64,000 bases of DNA from Desulfosoma caldarium (lineage in GTDB: Bacteria; Desulfobacterota; Syntrophobacteria; Syntrophobacterales; DSM-9756), in NCBI RefSeq assembly GCF_003751385.1, contig NZ_RJVA01000009.1, positions 496,001-560,000 on the forward strand, read 5' to 3'. This document shows positions 37,252 through 46,384 of the stretch, in pieces. Every line of letters begins with the position of its first letter. Positions within the stretch are counted from its first letter, which is position 1. Both the position numbers and the translations under genes were made by a program. The notes beneath the pieces were generated by a model that was given only the letters and a program-made list of their open reading frames with translations, searched no databases and was not told where the DNA came from.

Positions 37252-38350
37252 GGCGAGCCTCCTCGTTTTCCGTTTCAAGAAACCGCCGCAGTTCTTCCCG
37301 CTGTTCCAGCAGGTGGACCGGCATCTCTTCAAAATGGTGGTCGAACATTTGCAAAGGATCGCCAAGGGTTTTAGCGATTTCCTCATAGCGCTGGATCGCT
37401 TCCTGAATCGCCGCATCAGCTTCTGAGGCTACGGCTTCCATCTCCTGCGGGGTGAGCATGCCCTTGGCCGCCAAGTATTTTTCGACCCTGGCAATGGGGT
37501 CTTTCCGCGTCCACTCCGCCACTTCTTCATCGCTTCGGTATCGGCCGGGATCATCCGCCGTGGTATGCATGGCCATGCGATAGGTCACGCATTCAATAAA
37601 CGTAGGACCACCGCCGGCTCGGGCGCGATCCACGGCTTCCTTGGCCGCCGTGTACACGGCCAGCACGTCGTTTCCATCCACCTGAAGGCCCGGCATTTCG
37701 TAGGCCAGAGCCTTTTGCGCCAAAGTGCGGGAACGGGTCTGTTTGGATCGAGGAGTGGAAATGGCCCACTGGTTGTTTTGGCAGACAAAAACCGTAGGGG
37801 TCTGGTAAACGGCCGCAAAATTCAGGGCTTCATGAAAATCCCCTTCCGACGTGGCACCGTCGCCAAAAAAGGTCATGGCCACTTCATCACTCTTTCGGTA
37901 CTTGGCCGCCCAGGCCAATCCCACGGCATGGAGCAACTGCGAAGCCACGGGAATGGCTACGGGCAGGTCCTTTTGCCCTTCGGGAATGCGCCCTCCTTCA
38001 TCAAAGCCTCCGAAGTACAAAAGGATGCTTTCCATGGGCGTGCCACGCCACAGTTGCGCCGCTGTTTCTCGAAAACACGGCACCATCCAATCGCGAGGCT
38101 CCAGGGCAGCCACCGCGCCCAGCTGGGACGCTTCCTGGCCCTTGATGGGGGCAAAGGTGCCGAGCCGTCCCTGGCGCTGCAACTGGAGCATCCGCTCATC
38201 AAAGCGGCGCCCTAGAACCATGAACCGATAGAGTTTCAAAAGCAGTTCTTGGGACAAATTCGGCTCCAGCGCCGAATCGACCTCACCCTTTTCATCGAGA
38301 ATCGCCAGGTACTCCAAAGGACTGTCCACTGCCAACGGCGTGCGCGGCAT
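37244..38350 (-). CDS. 2-oxoacid dehydrogenase E1 component, alpha subunit
   Basis: This 368-residue alpha half of E1 carries thiamine diphosphate: FFGDGATSEGDFHEALNFAAV ending in CQNNQWAIST forms the GDG...NN cofactor motif, and GRLGTFAPIKGQEASQLGAV and GNDVLAVYTAAKEAVDRAR are typical. It resembles the Bacillus-type heterotetrameric pyruvate dehydrogenase, but branched-chain or acetoin dehydrogenase is possible. AAAGGAG sits seven bases before ATG. It is first in the four-gene operon (E1 alpha, E1 beta, E2, E3). A full NAD-linked complex is noteworthy in an anaerobe that usually relies on ferredoxin-dependent enzymes. Confidence 0.95.
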   Translation of the reverse strand: MPRTPLAVDSPLEYLAILDEKGEVDSALEPNLSQELLLKLYRFMVLGRRFDERMLQLQRQGRLGTFAPIKGQEASQLGAVAALEPRDWMVPCFRETAAQLWRGTPMESILLYFGGFDEGGRIPEGQKDLPVAIPVASQLLHAVGLAWAAKYRKSDEVAMTFFGDGATSEGDFHEALNFAAVYQTPTVFVCQNNQWAISTPRSKQTRSRTLAQKALAYEMPGLQVDGNDVLAVYTAAKEAVDRARAGGGPTFIECVTYRMAMHTTADDPGRYRSDEEVAEWTRKDPIARVEKYLAAKGMLTPQEMEAVASEADAAIQEAIQRYEEIAKTLGDPLQMFDHHFEEMPVHLLEQREELRRFLETENEEARHA

Positions 38351-38753
38351 GAGCGACTCCTTTCATCACCAAAAAACCTTTGATTGAAGCGACTTTTCCA
38401 GAATCCCCTCAAGAGAAACGCCAGGCACTTTATCGATTCCGCTAACACGACACGCTCCCTTTCGGCAAGACATACGCCTAAGAAAAATGGCAAGGTCGAT
38501 AAGAGCCGTCACGAAAGCCCTCATGTCGAGAACCGGCAAATCCCTGGCCCGCATTCATGGCGGGCGAGACGCCCACGCTTGGAGACAATGACACGGCAAG
38601 GCACCGCTTTCTTCCACCCCCAGATGGACACCATCGCGCTCTTGAAAAATCGAACGTTCGTCAATCCCCTTTCAGCGTGCCTACCCTCCTTGATGGACGG
38701 CTCAGAAACCTTAACTTGAAGGTATGATAAACCTCGAGCAGGGAGGACAGGCC
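38351..38753. other. Divergent intergenic region, no gene seen
   Basis: This stretch lies between the E1 alpha start (minus) and the 140-residue hypothetical gene (plus). A TATGAT at 38722-38727 resembles a -10 box for the plus-strand gene, but no good -35 partner sits at the right distance. Confidence 0.4.
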
Positions 38754-39176
38754 ATGAAGGATAAGAGAAACTTACACCAAAAGGTTCAGGAACTCTGCGA
38801 TTGCTTCGCCACGACGGATCCTCTGATGGAAATGGCGAAGGTCTCCGAAGAACCGGACAAGGAAGAGGCGGCTTTGAAATGGGTGGCTCTGGCCGTGCTT
38901 CACGGGGTCACGGCCGGAGCGGAAAAGATTAAGGTTTTCCGTCATGCCGACGGCAGCGTGGCCGTGAGCGCCAAGTACCGAGAAGCGCCCCTGCGCACAC
39001 CGGGTGCTGAAGTTGGCGGCCAGGTGATTGAAATCCTGAAGCGCGTCGTAGGACTTGAAGGCGAAAAGGGTTCGTCCCCCTTGGCCCTTGGTATTCGAGA
39101 CAGTAGTCTGGAGCTTAAAGTCAAGTATAAAAAAGAAGATTCCAAAGAAACCGTGACCATCAAGTTCCCCGGCTGA
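38754..39176 (+). CDS. Conserved-looking hypothetical protein, 140 residues
   Basis: I do not recognise the family. The protein is soluble and charged, with no signal peptide or membrane helix. It has a helical N-terminus (about 1-60, containing CDCF and ALKWVALAVLHGVTAGAEKI), then a stretch rich in beta-type pattern (KVFRHADGSVAVSAKYREA; SSLELKVKYKKEDSKETVTI). GGGAGG is seven bases before ATG 38754; an upstream in-frame ATG (38724) has no site. Codon use and the good ribosome site support a real gene. It is a single-gene unit ending in a strong hairpin. Confidence 0.7.
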   Translation: MKDKRNLHQKVQELCDCFATTDPLMEMAKVSEEPDKEEAALKWVALAVLHGVTAGAEKIKVFRHADGSVAVSAKYREAPLRTPGAEVGGQVIEILKRVVGLEGEKGSSPLALGIRDSSLELKVKYKKEDSKETVTIKFPG

Positions 39177-39227
39177 GCCGCCACGGAGAACGCTCGTAAA
39201 GATGGGGCGCTACGGGCCAATGTCTTT

Positions 39228-39258
39228 CGGCGAAGGGTCGCCCCAAGACCCTTCGCCG
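39228..39258. terminator. Bidirectional terminator-type hairpin
   Basis: A perfect 12-bp stem (CGGCGAAGGGTC with GACCCTTCGCCG) and a 7-base loop sit between the convergent ends of the hypothetical gene (39176) and the lipoprotein gene (39272). There is no long T run on either strand, so it may stop transcription only partly or protect 3' ends. Confidence 0.55.
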
Positions 39259-39271
39259 AGCCTTATCACGC

Positions 39272-39844
39272 TTACCAGCGCTTGAAATCCTCACTGTGTT
39301 CGCCATAGTCCATATCGAAGTCAAAGAAGATGACCCCGAGGGAATGTTCCCGCGCATCCTGCCAGGACTCCGGAATACTTTCCCGCGTCGGTTTCCCTAA
39401 TTCCACTTCCAACGTTACAGGATCACTGTAGTGCCCGGCCGCGTCTCGAATCCTCAAGGTCACTCGAAGCGTTTCCCAGATCTTTCGCGACTGAAATGAT
39501 GGCGTGGGCAGGGTAATGACGCCTCTGAACTGGGTGCGTTGCGACCCCGTCAGGCGAAGCTGATGCTGATCCCACATGTGGCCGCCAAGCTGGGAGACCT
39601 CCGCCCAGATGTAGTCCATGTCGCCGTCCGGATCCGATCCGGCCACAAAAATTTCCCAGTTTTTTCCCAGCCACATGGATGAGACGGCGAAGACGCCGTC
39701 AATGGTCGGTGCATGGGGGCCGGCCACCACGCCGGTTTCCCTCGCCACGTTATGCGCTGCAGGGTTGCATCCGGGGAGAACCATCGCCGCCAGCAGCGCC
39801 AGAATCAGGCTACCCATTTTAATGTCATCCAATATAGCTTTCAT
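39272..39844 (-). CDS. Putative lipoprotein of unknown function
   Basis: The 190-residue protein starts at ATG with AAGGAG six to seven bases upstream. A signal peptide ends in the lipobox VLPGC (Cys26), so the mature protein should be membrane-attached. The rest looks beta-rich (HMWDQHQLRLTGSQRTQF, IWETLRVTLRIRDAAGHYS, DPVTLEVELG), suggesting an immunoglobulin- or cadherin-like sandwich; the DPDGDMDYIW stretch may bind metal. I recognise no enzyme family. It is transcribed alone, converging on the 140-residue gene. Confidence 0.8.
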   Translation of the reverse strand: MKAILDDIKMGSLILALLAAMVLPGCNPAAHNVARETGVVAGPHAPTIDGVFAVSSMWLGKNWEIFVAGSDPDGDMDYIWAEVSQLGGHMWDQHQLRLTGSQRTQFRGVITLPTPSFQSRKIWETLRVTLRIRDAAGHYSDPVTLEVELGKPTRESIPESWQDAREHSLGVIFFDFDMDYGEHSEDFKRW

Positions 39845-40219
39845 GGAGCGCTCCTTTGCATTGACGCGTCGACATCGTCGGCTTTGACCTTCTTCTAACC
39901 AACCCCCGTTGACACGTCAACGGAAGCCTCCACATCACCCTGGGGTGCGTACCAAGAGATGCGATGAAACGGTGTCAAAGTCCCCGTGCGAGTACCTAAT
40001 TTTCAGGGGCGGCTTGAGCCGCGACTCCCTTATCGCGCCGTGCGGCGCTCCTCTTGAAGGAGGTCAGGTGAACCGTTGCGCCGAGGAAGTCTGAAAAAGG
40101 GTCTCTGGCATTTCAAACATAGACAAAAAAGGTGTAGCGTGGTGGAATCTTTTTGGATCTTCACCCATAGAGGCATCGGTTTCACTTACACGGTTCAGTC
40201 ATGGAAAGGACAATGTGCC
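39845..40219. other. Divergent intergenic region with a short GC-rich hairpin
   Basis: No gene is seen. It contains a GC-rich hairpin (GCGCC GTGC GGCGC, about 40037-40050). The adjacent 12 bases AGGAGCGCCGCA (minus strand, about 40043-40054) also form the arm of the hairpin at 54074-54120. Confidence 0.4.
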
Positions 40220-41371
40220 ATGATGTGCAAGAATGCCGATCTGTTCCCCGTCAAGAAGGAAGGAGTCTTTCTCGCCCATTGCGCCATTTCCCCTTTGCCT
40301 AGGCCGGCCCATGAAGCCATCGCCCTGGTTGCTTTGGGGCAGATGGAGCGAGGTGTTTTTGGTCTCGCCTCGTATCGACACACGGTGGAAGACCTGCGCC
40401 GAGCCGCTGCGGAACTGCTCTTCACCCATCCCGACAACGTGGCCTTTGTCAAGAACACCTCGGAAGCCATGGGCATGATCGCCCACGGCTACCCTTTTCG
40501 CCAAGGGGATGAAATCCTCAGCTATGTTCATGAATACCCCGCCAATCACTATCCGTGGCGTTTGCAGGAACGCAGGGGCGTGCGATTGGTCCTGTTGCCC
40601 AATCGGCCCATGGCCACCCGACCCACACAGGGCCTTCCATGCGGATGGTCCCTAGAAGATGTGCAGCGTTTGACGACGCCGCGCACGCGGCTCGTGGCCA
40701 TTAGCCATGTGCAGTTCACCAGCGGCTATGCGGCCGATCTGGAAGAGTTGGGAACCTATTGCCGAGAACGCGGCATCGACTTGGTGGTGGATGCGGCCCA
40801 GAGTTTGGGCAGCCTTGTCATTGACCCTGAACGGTACCACATCGCGGCCATTGCGGCTTCCGGATGGAAATGGCTTTTTGGGCCCACGGGCACAGGCCTT
40901 TTTTACACTTCACCGGAATTTCGACAAAAATTAGGGGATGTTCTGGTCGGAGCCGAAGCCATGGTGCAAGGAGATGACTACCTCAACCACACATGGCAGC
41001 CGCACACCAGTGCCCGCCGGTTTGAATACAGCACGACGCCGACGATTTTGGCGGCGGCCTTGGCGGCTAGCCTGCGATCGGCCATTCTTTCGGTGGGCAT
41101 AAACCACATTCAACAAGAAATCTTTCGGCTTCAAGACCGCCTTCTTCAGGGGCTGGATTCGCAACGTTACACGCCGCTCGTCTTTTCCACACCGCACCGG
41201 TCGGCCATTTTGTCGGTCCTATGTCAGCGTTCTGCGGAAGAGATCATGAAGGAAGCGGCGCGTCGCGGCGTGTTCGTCTCGGCCCGATCCGGTTACCTCC
41301 GCTTGGCCCCTCACTGGTGCACCACAGACGAAGAGATTGACCGGGCCCTTGATGTGTTGAACGCCCTTTAG
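40220..41371 (+). CDS. Class V aminotransferase / cysteine-desulfurase-fold PLP enzyme
   Basis: The 383 residues start at ATG 40220 (AAAGGA nine bases upstream) or 40223; the open frame further 5' has no homology. Landmarks: HCAISPLPRPAHEA, VAFVKNTSEAMGMIAHG, ISHVQFTSGYAADLEELG, VVDAAQSLGSLVIDP (PLP-binding Asp) and SGWKWLFGPTGTGLFYT holding the Schiff-base Lys. It resembles isopenicillin-N-epimerase-like or selenocysteine-lyase-like class V enzymes. No cysteine of the NifS/IscS type is seen at the active-site loop, so a desulfurase role is doubtful. Its substrate is unknown. It converges on, and overlaps by four bases, the M48 protease gene. Confidence 0.85.
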   Translation: MMCKNADLFPVKKEGVFLAHCAISPLPRPAHEAIALVALGQMERGVFGLASYRHTVEDLRRAAAELLFTHPDNVAFVKNTSEAMGMIAHGYPFRQGDEILSYVHEYPANHYPWRLQERRGVRLVLLPNRPMATRPTQGLPCGWSLEDVQRLTTPRTRLVAISHVQFTSGYAADLEELGTYCRERGIDLVVDAAQSLGSLVIDPERYHIAAIAASGWKWLFGPTGTGLFYTSPEFRQKLGDVLVGAEAMVQGDDYLNHTWQPHTSARRFEYSTTPTILAAALAASLRSAILSVGINHIQQEIFRLQDRLLQGLDSQRYTPLVFSTPHRSAILSVLCQRSAEEIMKEAARRGVFVSARSGYLRLAPHWCTTDEEIDRALDVLNAL

Positions 41372-42669
41372 CGCAAATAACCCCACTCCACCAATCTTTG
41401 GTAACAGTATTGGGCCATGGGCCCCTTTTGCACTTTCTTTAGGACCGCGTGGTAGGCGCGAGCCGCGCGGTCCCTTTGGCCCATGGCTTCCCAGTTTCTG
41501 CCCATATAGAATAGGACCGATGGCTGATCGGCGACGATTTTGTTCGCTTCCGTCAACTGCTCCAGACTTTCCCGGTGGTTCCTTTCATCAAACAGCACCA
41601 CTCCGGCCACATATCGCGCATGGTAAAGTGTGGGGTAGAGTTTCACGGCTCGGCGCGCGGACAAAACGGCTTCACGGCCCTTGCCCGCCTTCTTTTCGGC
41701 CATGGCCCGGAAGACCCAAATGAGGGCTTCCTTGGGCGCTTGAGCGGTGGCCTGGGCAAGGAGTGAGGCGGCACGCACGGCATTCCCTGTGGACAAGTCC
41801 TGTTTGGCTTCGTCCATGAGAGCATAGGCCGGGGCCACCTGTCGAAGGTAGCGCGTATGTTCTCGAAACGGGGCTTTTCGAAGGGCTTCGGGTGTGCGCA
41901 AACCCGGGCCGTATTGTTCAAGCCTACGGTTGGAAGCCATGATGCGTTCCGTGGTCAAAGGATGGCTTGAAAAGAAACTTTCCAAAAGCGACGGCTGTCT
42001 TTGACCTTCTTCCTGCAAAAGGGCTATGGTCTGGACGTAACCTGCGGGGTTGTACTGAGCACGCACCATGTATTCCATGCCCAGCTCGTCCGCCTGCCGT
42101 TCCTGATCGCGGCTGTATTTCATAAGAACCAGATTTGCAGCCACAACACCCGCTTGAGCCAAAAGATCTCCTCCGGCCCCACCCCCGGCCTGCAGCATCG
42201 ACGCCCCCAGGCCCGTTAGGAGACTCGCCACCGTTTGCCGCGTGTAAAAAGTGGCATGATGCATGGCGGACACATGGCCGATTTCGTGGGCCAGCACCGC
42301 CGCCAGTTGGGCCTCATTGTGGAGTTTGGACACCATGCCGCGGGTCACGGAAATCTTGCCGCCCGGCAGTGCGTAGGCGTTCATTTCCGACCCGTTGACC
42401 ACATTGAACTCGTAGGGCATGTTGGGCCGGTGACTGACGGATGCCAGGCGTTTTCCCACGGTCTGGACGTAGTCTTGCAGTGTGGGGTCCTGAAACAATC
42501 CGTAGGACATTTGGGTGTAAAGCGGATAAAGCTCACGGCCGATGGCCACTTCCTGCTGAGGGCTCATGAGCGAAAACTGGCTTCGCTGCGTCACGGGATT
42601 CACGGCGCATCCCACCAGGAACAGCACAATCACCCACAGAAAAAGCGTTCGACTCCCCTCTTTTTTCAT
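41368..42669 (-). CDS. M48-family metalloprotease lipoprotein with TPR tail (BepA/YfgC-like)
   Basis: This periplasmic zinc protease for envelope protein quality control has 433 residues from ATG 42667-42669, preceded by AAGGGA; an ATG six codons earlier is possible. A lipoprotein signal ends in FLVGC. The M48 domain (about 45-250) has zinc motif LAHEIGHVSAMH and the third-ligand region DQERQADELGMEYM. NGSEMNAYALPGGKI is characteristic of the family. The C-terminal region (about 270-433) holds TPR-like repeats such as KEALIWVFRAMAEKKAGKGR and KLYPTLYHARYVAGVVL, as in BepA, which handles LptD and the BAM machinery in E. coli. Confidence 0.92.
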   Translation of the reverse strand: MKKEGSRTLFLWVIVLFLVGCAVNPVTQRSQFSLMSPQQEVAIGRELYPLYTQMSYGLFQDPTLQDYVQTVGKRLASVSHRPNMPYEFNVVNGSEMNAYALPGGKISVTRGMVSKLHNEAQLAAVLAHEIGHVSAMHHATFYTRQTVASLLTGLGASMLQAGGGAGGDLLAQAGVVAANLVLMKYSRDQERQADELGMEYMVRAQYNPAGYVQTIALLQEEGQRQPSLLESFFSSHPLTTERIMASNRRLEQYGPGLRTPEALRKAPFREHTRYLRQVAPAYALMDEAKQDLSTGNAVRAASLLAQATAQAPKEALIWVFRAMAEKKAGKGREAVLSARRAVKLYPTLYHARYVAGVVLFDERNHRESLEQLTEANKIVADQPSVLFYMGRNWEAMGQRDRAARAYHAVLKKVQKGPMAQYCYQRLVEWGYLR

Positions 42670-42869
42670 GGGTCCCTTACTTTCCATGGCCGTCTCACGG
42701 TCCCTTTTCCTTCCAGGGTCCAGCCCGTGGCCCCATACCCAGGCTCCAAATACGGTGTCCCCAAAGGCCCTTTCTTGGAGTAGGGTTCACGACTTTCCCA
42801 TCGTGGCCGAAGCTCCCTTTGTGCCCATTCGTTCAAGCCCCGCGAGAACCGATCTGAACGCCCGCGGCA

Positions 42870-43910
42870 TCATTGGCGCACGAGGCGAAAGCCCAGGTCC
42901 TGGCTCCGCCGATCGGGCCGGCTGAGGGCATCGCGCTTGGCACAGCGGGCATCATCCGGGCGGCTGTACCAACTTCCGCCGCGAATCACTCGAGCCGTCA
43001 CAGCAGGGCCCAACACGGCCGGATTTTTCGATCCGTGTTTGCGGTAGGCTTGCGGATCGTAACCGTCGGCACACCATTCCCACACATTGCCCAACATATC
43101 ATGTAACCCATAGGCGTTGGGCCGATACGTTCCCACGGGGGCCGTGAAGACGAAACCGTCAAAACACTCGTGCACGGTCCAGGATGGAAAATCCTTGGCC
43201 GCCGTTCTATCGGCCACATTGGCATAGGCGCACGCCTCCTTAGGGTCGTCTCCCCAATGGCGGGCCTCCAGTCGTCCGGATCGACACGCGTATTCCCATT
43301 GCGCTTCCGTCGGCAGGCCAATGGCCGCCTGCGCTTTCTCTCCAAGCCACTTGGCCATGGCCGAGGCGTCATTGAATGAGACATGAACCACCGGATGCGT
43401 CTCATCCTGATAAAACCCGGGGCGCCTCCACGAATAGCCTCCGCGCTTTTCCCATCTACCCGTGTACACCCAGCTAAAGCCTTCCCTTTCCGCATCGGTC
43501 ACATAGCCGGAATCTTCCACAAAACGCCGAAACTCGCCCCGCGTCACTTCCCTCTGACCCATCCAAAAACCGTCCAGGCACACCTCGTGGATCGGCCCTT
43601 CATCTCGACTCCGACCTTGTTCCGAAGCCTCGCTGCCCATGCGAAAGCACCCGCCGGGAATCCAGACAAACCTCATGCCTGTGATGGGTTCCACCCATAG
43701 CTGGCCGTCCTGGCCCTGAAGGACGGGCTGCTTTTGACCTTGGGCAAAGATGCCTCGAACCGCTGTGTTCACGGTTTCCTTGACCGCAGCCCCTTGCGCC
43801 ATGAGCTGCCGCGCTCCATCCTTGAGGGGGGGCGGCATCTTGGGCCAAAACCACCAAGCCGTGGCGAGACACCCAAGAACACACAAAACGAGAGCGAGAA
43901 GTTTCTTCAT
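42870..43910 (-). CDS. Membrane-anchored SUMF1/FGE-fold protein
   Basis: This 346-residue protein has an N-terminal membrane or signal segment (about 3-22) and one SUMF1 (formylglycine-generating-fold) domain (about 75-345): PGGCFRMGSEASEQG, DGFWMGQREVTRGEFRRFVED, HPVVHVSFNDASAMAKWLG, LPTEAQWEYACRSG, YGLHDMLGNVWEWCADGY and RVIRGGSWYSRPDDARC. True sulfatase-activating enzymes have a Cys pair after GGSW; here the first is replaced (WYS), so sulfatase maturation is doubtful. It starts 11 bases after the second permease gene, in the exporter operon, and may act on or with the exported substrate (inference). Confidence 0.88.
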   Translation of the reverse strand: MKKLLALVLCVLGCLATAWWFWPKMPPPLKDGARQLMAQGAAVKETVNTAVRGIFAQGQKQPVLQGQDGQLWVEPITGMRFVWIPGGCFRMGSEASEQGRSRDEGPIHEVCLDGFWMGQREVTRGEFRRFVEDSGYVTDAEREGFSWVYTGRWEKRGGYSWRRPGFYQDETHPVVHVSFNDASAMAKWLGEKAQAAIGLPTEAQWEYACRSGRLEARHWGDDPKEACAYANVADRTAAKDFPSWTVHECFDGFVFTAPVGTYRPNAYGLHDMLGNVWEWCADGYDPQAYRKHGSKNPAVLGPAVTARVIRGGSWYSRPDDARCAKRDALSRPDRRSQDLGFRLVRQ

Positions 43911-43921
43911 GTTTCAACGCC

Positions 43922-45160
43922 TTAGCGCGCTTCGGCACGCATGACGTCCACCGGTTGAATGGCCAGAGCTTTTCGGGATGGATAAATGCCTGCGCCGATG
44001 CCCACGACCAGCGACGCGGCAAAGGATCCGACCAAACCCGCATAGGATGTGGCCACGGGATAGCGCAGCCATGTAAAAACGACTCCACTAAACGTCACCC
44101 CAAAAAGGATTCCAAAAAACCCTCCCAAAAGGGCAATGGCCGAGGATTCCGTCAGAAACTGCACAGCAATGTCCCGACGCCTCGCTCCGACGGCGCGCCG
44201 CAATCCGATCTCCAGGCGCCGTTCATTGACGATCAAAATCATGATGGAAAGGATTCCCATTCCCCCAATGGCGAAGGAAACCACCGCCGCAATGCGCCCC
44301 AAAATCGTGATCATGGTCATGGCCTCGCTCTTGAGCTGCATCACGTCCCGCATGTCCATCACGGTGAAATCATCGCGCTTTCCGGGTCCGATTCGATGGC
44401 GGAAACGCAAGAGCTCCTCAATTTCCTTCTTGGCTGCCGACAACCCTTCTTCTCGACTCACCCGCACATAGATCGTTTGAATATAGGTTTTGTTCACGAA
44501 GCGGTGAAGAAAGGTCTTGAGCGGCATGAAGATCTGGTTGTCCTGATCGAACCCGGAGAGGTCCGCCCCTTTTTCTTCCATAACGCCGATGACCTGACAC
44601 GGCACGCGGCGAATGAGAATGGTTCGGCCCAAGGGGTTTTGCCCGGCAAAAAGTTTGGCCGCCACCTTATGCCCCAGCACCACTACCTTGGCCGAGATTT
44701 TTTCGTCCTCGTCAGACACAAAACGGCCGAGGCGTGGGTGAAAATTCCGCACGGTTGGATAGTTGGACGTGACCCCCGTGACCATGACGTCCTTGAGCAC
44801 GATCGCCTCGGCACGAACCACAAAAGCCGTGCCGGAAGACGGGCTCACGTCCTCGACCCATGACGTGCTGTTGGCAATGGCCAGAGCATCTTCTGTGGTC
44901 AACGTGGTCGCTTGGGAAATGAGGCGCGTGCGCATGCCAAAAGTGCGCACCGTACCGCTTTGCACAATGAGCAGGTTTTCTCCCATCGCCGCCATTTCCA
45001 GGCGGGTTTTGACTGACATGGACTGGGAGAGGCTGGAGACCGTGACCAAAGAAAAGGTCCCCAAAAAAACGCCTAGCACCGCCAGCGCTGTTCGAAGCTT
45101 GAAATTGGCCAGGGAACGACGGGCGATCTTGAAATTGAGCCCGATACGACGAAAATTCAT
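43922..45160 (-). CDS. MacB-type ABC transporter permease (second)
   Basis: This 412-residue MacB/FtsX-type permease has an N-terminal membrane helix (about 24-45, LAVLGVFLGTFSLVTVSSLSQ), a MacB periplasmic domain (about 50-250) and three C-terminal helices (about 285-400) with GIGAGIYPSRKALAIQPVDVMRAE at the end. The cytoplasmic motif ERRLEIGLRRAVGARRRDI is typical. It lacks a fused ATPase, so it must use the separate ATPase gene. It begins three bases after the first permease ends and is only distantly similar to it, suggesting a heterodimer. Confidence 0.92.
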   Translation of the reverse strand: MNFRRIGLNFKIARRSLANFKLRTALAVLGVFLGTFSLVTVSSLSQSMSVKTRLEMAAMGENLLIVQSGTVRTFGMRTRLISQATTLTTEDALAIANSTSWVEDVSPSSGTAFVVRAEAIVLKDVMVTGVTSNYPTVRNFHPRLGRFVSDEDEKISAKVVVLGHKVAAKLFAGQNPLGRTILIRRVPCQVIGVMEEKGADLSGFDQDNQIFMPLKTFLHRFVNKTYIQTIYVRVSREEGLSAAKKEIEELLRFRHRIGPGKRDDFTVMDMRDVMQLKSEAMTMITILGRIAAVVSFAIGGMGILSIMILIVNERRLEIGLRRAVGARRRDIAVQFLTESSAIALLGGFFGILFGVTFSGVVFTWLRYPVATSYAGLVGSFAASLVVGIGAGIYPSRKALAIQPVDVMRAEAR

Positions 45161-45163
45161 GCC

Positions 45164-46384
45164 TCATGATCCCTTGCGCACCGCCTCAATGGGATGCACC
45201 GCGGCCGCCTTTCGAGCCGGCTGTATGCCGAACAGCACGCCCACAAGTGTGGCCATGAACATGCCCACGGCAAAGGCCCTCCAGGAAAAATGCATGGGAA
45301 ATTCCGCAGCCGTTTTCAGCAAAGGGCCACCCAACAGGCCAATCCCAAAACCCAAAACCCCTCCCAGAGCCGTCAGGGCCACGGCCTCGGACAGGAACTG
45401 AAAAAGAATATCCCGGCGCCTGGCGCCCACGGAACGGCGTATGCCGATTTCCGGAATCCTTTCACTGACGGAAAGCAGAAACAGGTTGGCCAAAACAAAA
45501 CCCGCCACCACCAGGGACAATAGCCCCGTGATGCCGATGAACACGACCAGGGATCCCGTCAAAGCCACAAGGAACTTGATGATTTCTTTCGGAGACACGA
45601 TGCGGAAATCGTCCGGCTGGCCTTCTTGCAACTGGTGCCGCTTTCTCATAAACTGGCGTACCTCGGCTTCAAAGTGCTCCATGCGCTTTGGATCCACAAA
45701 CCTCAGCCGCACGGCCTGCACTCGATCCTTTTCGTTGAGAATCTTTTTCATGGCGGTGGTGATGGGCATGACAATGCGATCGTCCAGATTGTGTCCCGGT
45801 CCCGTGGTTCCACGTTCTTCAAGAATCCCAACAACCTGCACGGCCAGATTGCGCACGAAAATGGACTTGCCCAGGGGATCCTCATCGGGAAACAGTTCTT
45901 GAACGATGGTGCGTCCGATTAAGGCCACGTTGCGCATGCCTTTGATGTCCTGTTCGGTCAGGTCCCGGCCATCCGTCACCGGCCACGACCAGCTGAGACT
46001 GTAATCCGCGGTGGTGCCCGTGAGGCGTGTCTGGTGCTTGCGATTACGGTAGGAAACAATGATGCCACCTCGAAAGCTCATGGGCACCACAAGATAAGCC
46101 GTCGGAAAGGCTTGGCGCAAAGCTTCCACATCTTCGACGGTGATGCTACGTTCCCGCCGCCCGGTGGCCCGCGCTTCTTCGCTTTCCCCAAGAAGTAACA
46201 TGGCATCCGGACCGAACCGGTCCACGATGTCATACGCCCTCTTGTATGCGCCTTCCGTGGCTGCCACAATGATGGTGATGGCCCCGACGCCCAAGGCCAC
46301 ACTGAGAGCACAAAAGACGGCGCGCAGCCGATAAGCCCGCACAGCCCGCCAGGCATCCTCCAATTGAAGCCAAAGCCGCATCAT
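45164..46384 (-). CDS. MacB-type ABC transporter permease (first)
   Basis: The 406 residues run from ATG 46382-46384, with GAGG just upstream; an ATG four codons earlier (46396) is possible. The layout matches the neighbouring permease: helix one (about 20-40, AVFCALSVALGVGAITIIVAA), periplasmic MacB domain (about 45-250), three C-terminal helices and GIQPARKAAAVHPIEAVRKG. The coupling motif SERIPEIGIRRSVGARRRDILFQF is present. It pairs with the adjacent permease and the ATPase at 46686-47372. Confidence 0.92.
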   Translation of the reverse strand: MMRLWLQLEDAWRAVRAYRLRAVFCALSVALGVGAITIIVAATEGAYKRAYDIVDRFGPDAMLLLGESEEARATGRRERSITVEDVEALRQAFPTAYLVVPMSFRGGIIVSYRNRKHQTRLTGTTADYSLSWSWPVTDGRDLTEQDIKGMRNVALIGRTIVQELFPDEDPLGKSIFVRNLAVQVVGILEERGTTGPGHNLDDRIVMPITTAMKKILNEKDRVQAVRLRFVDPKRMEHFEAEVRQFMRKRHQLQEGQPDDFRIVSPKEIIKFLVALTGSLVVFIGITGLLSLVVAGFVLANLFLLSVSERIPEIGIRRSVGARRRDILFQFLSEAVALTALGGVLGFGIGLLGGPLLKTAAEFPMHFSWRAFAVGMFMATLVGVLFGIQPARKAAAVHPIEAVRKGS

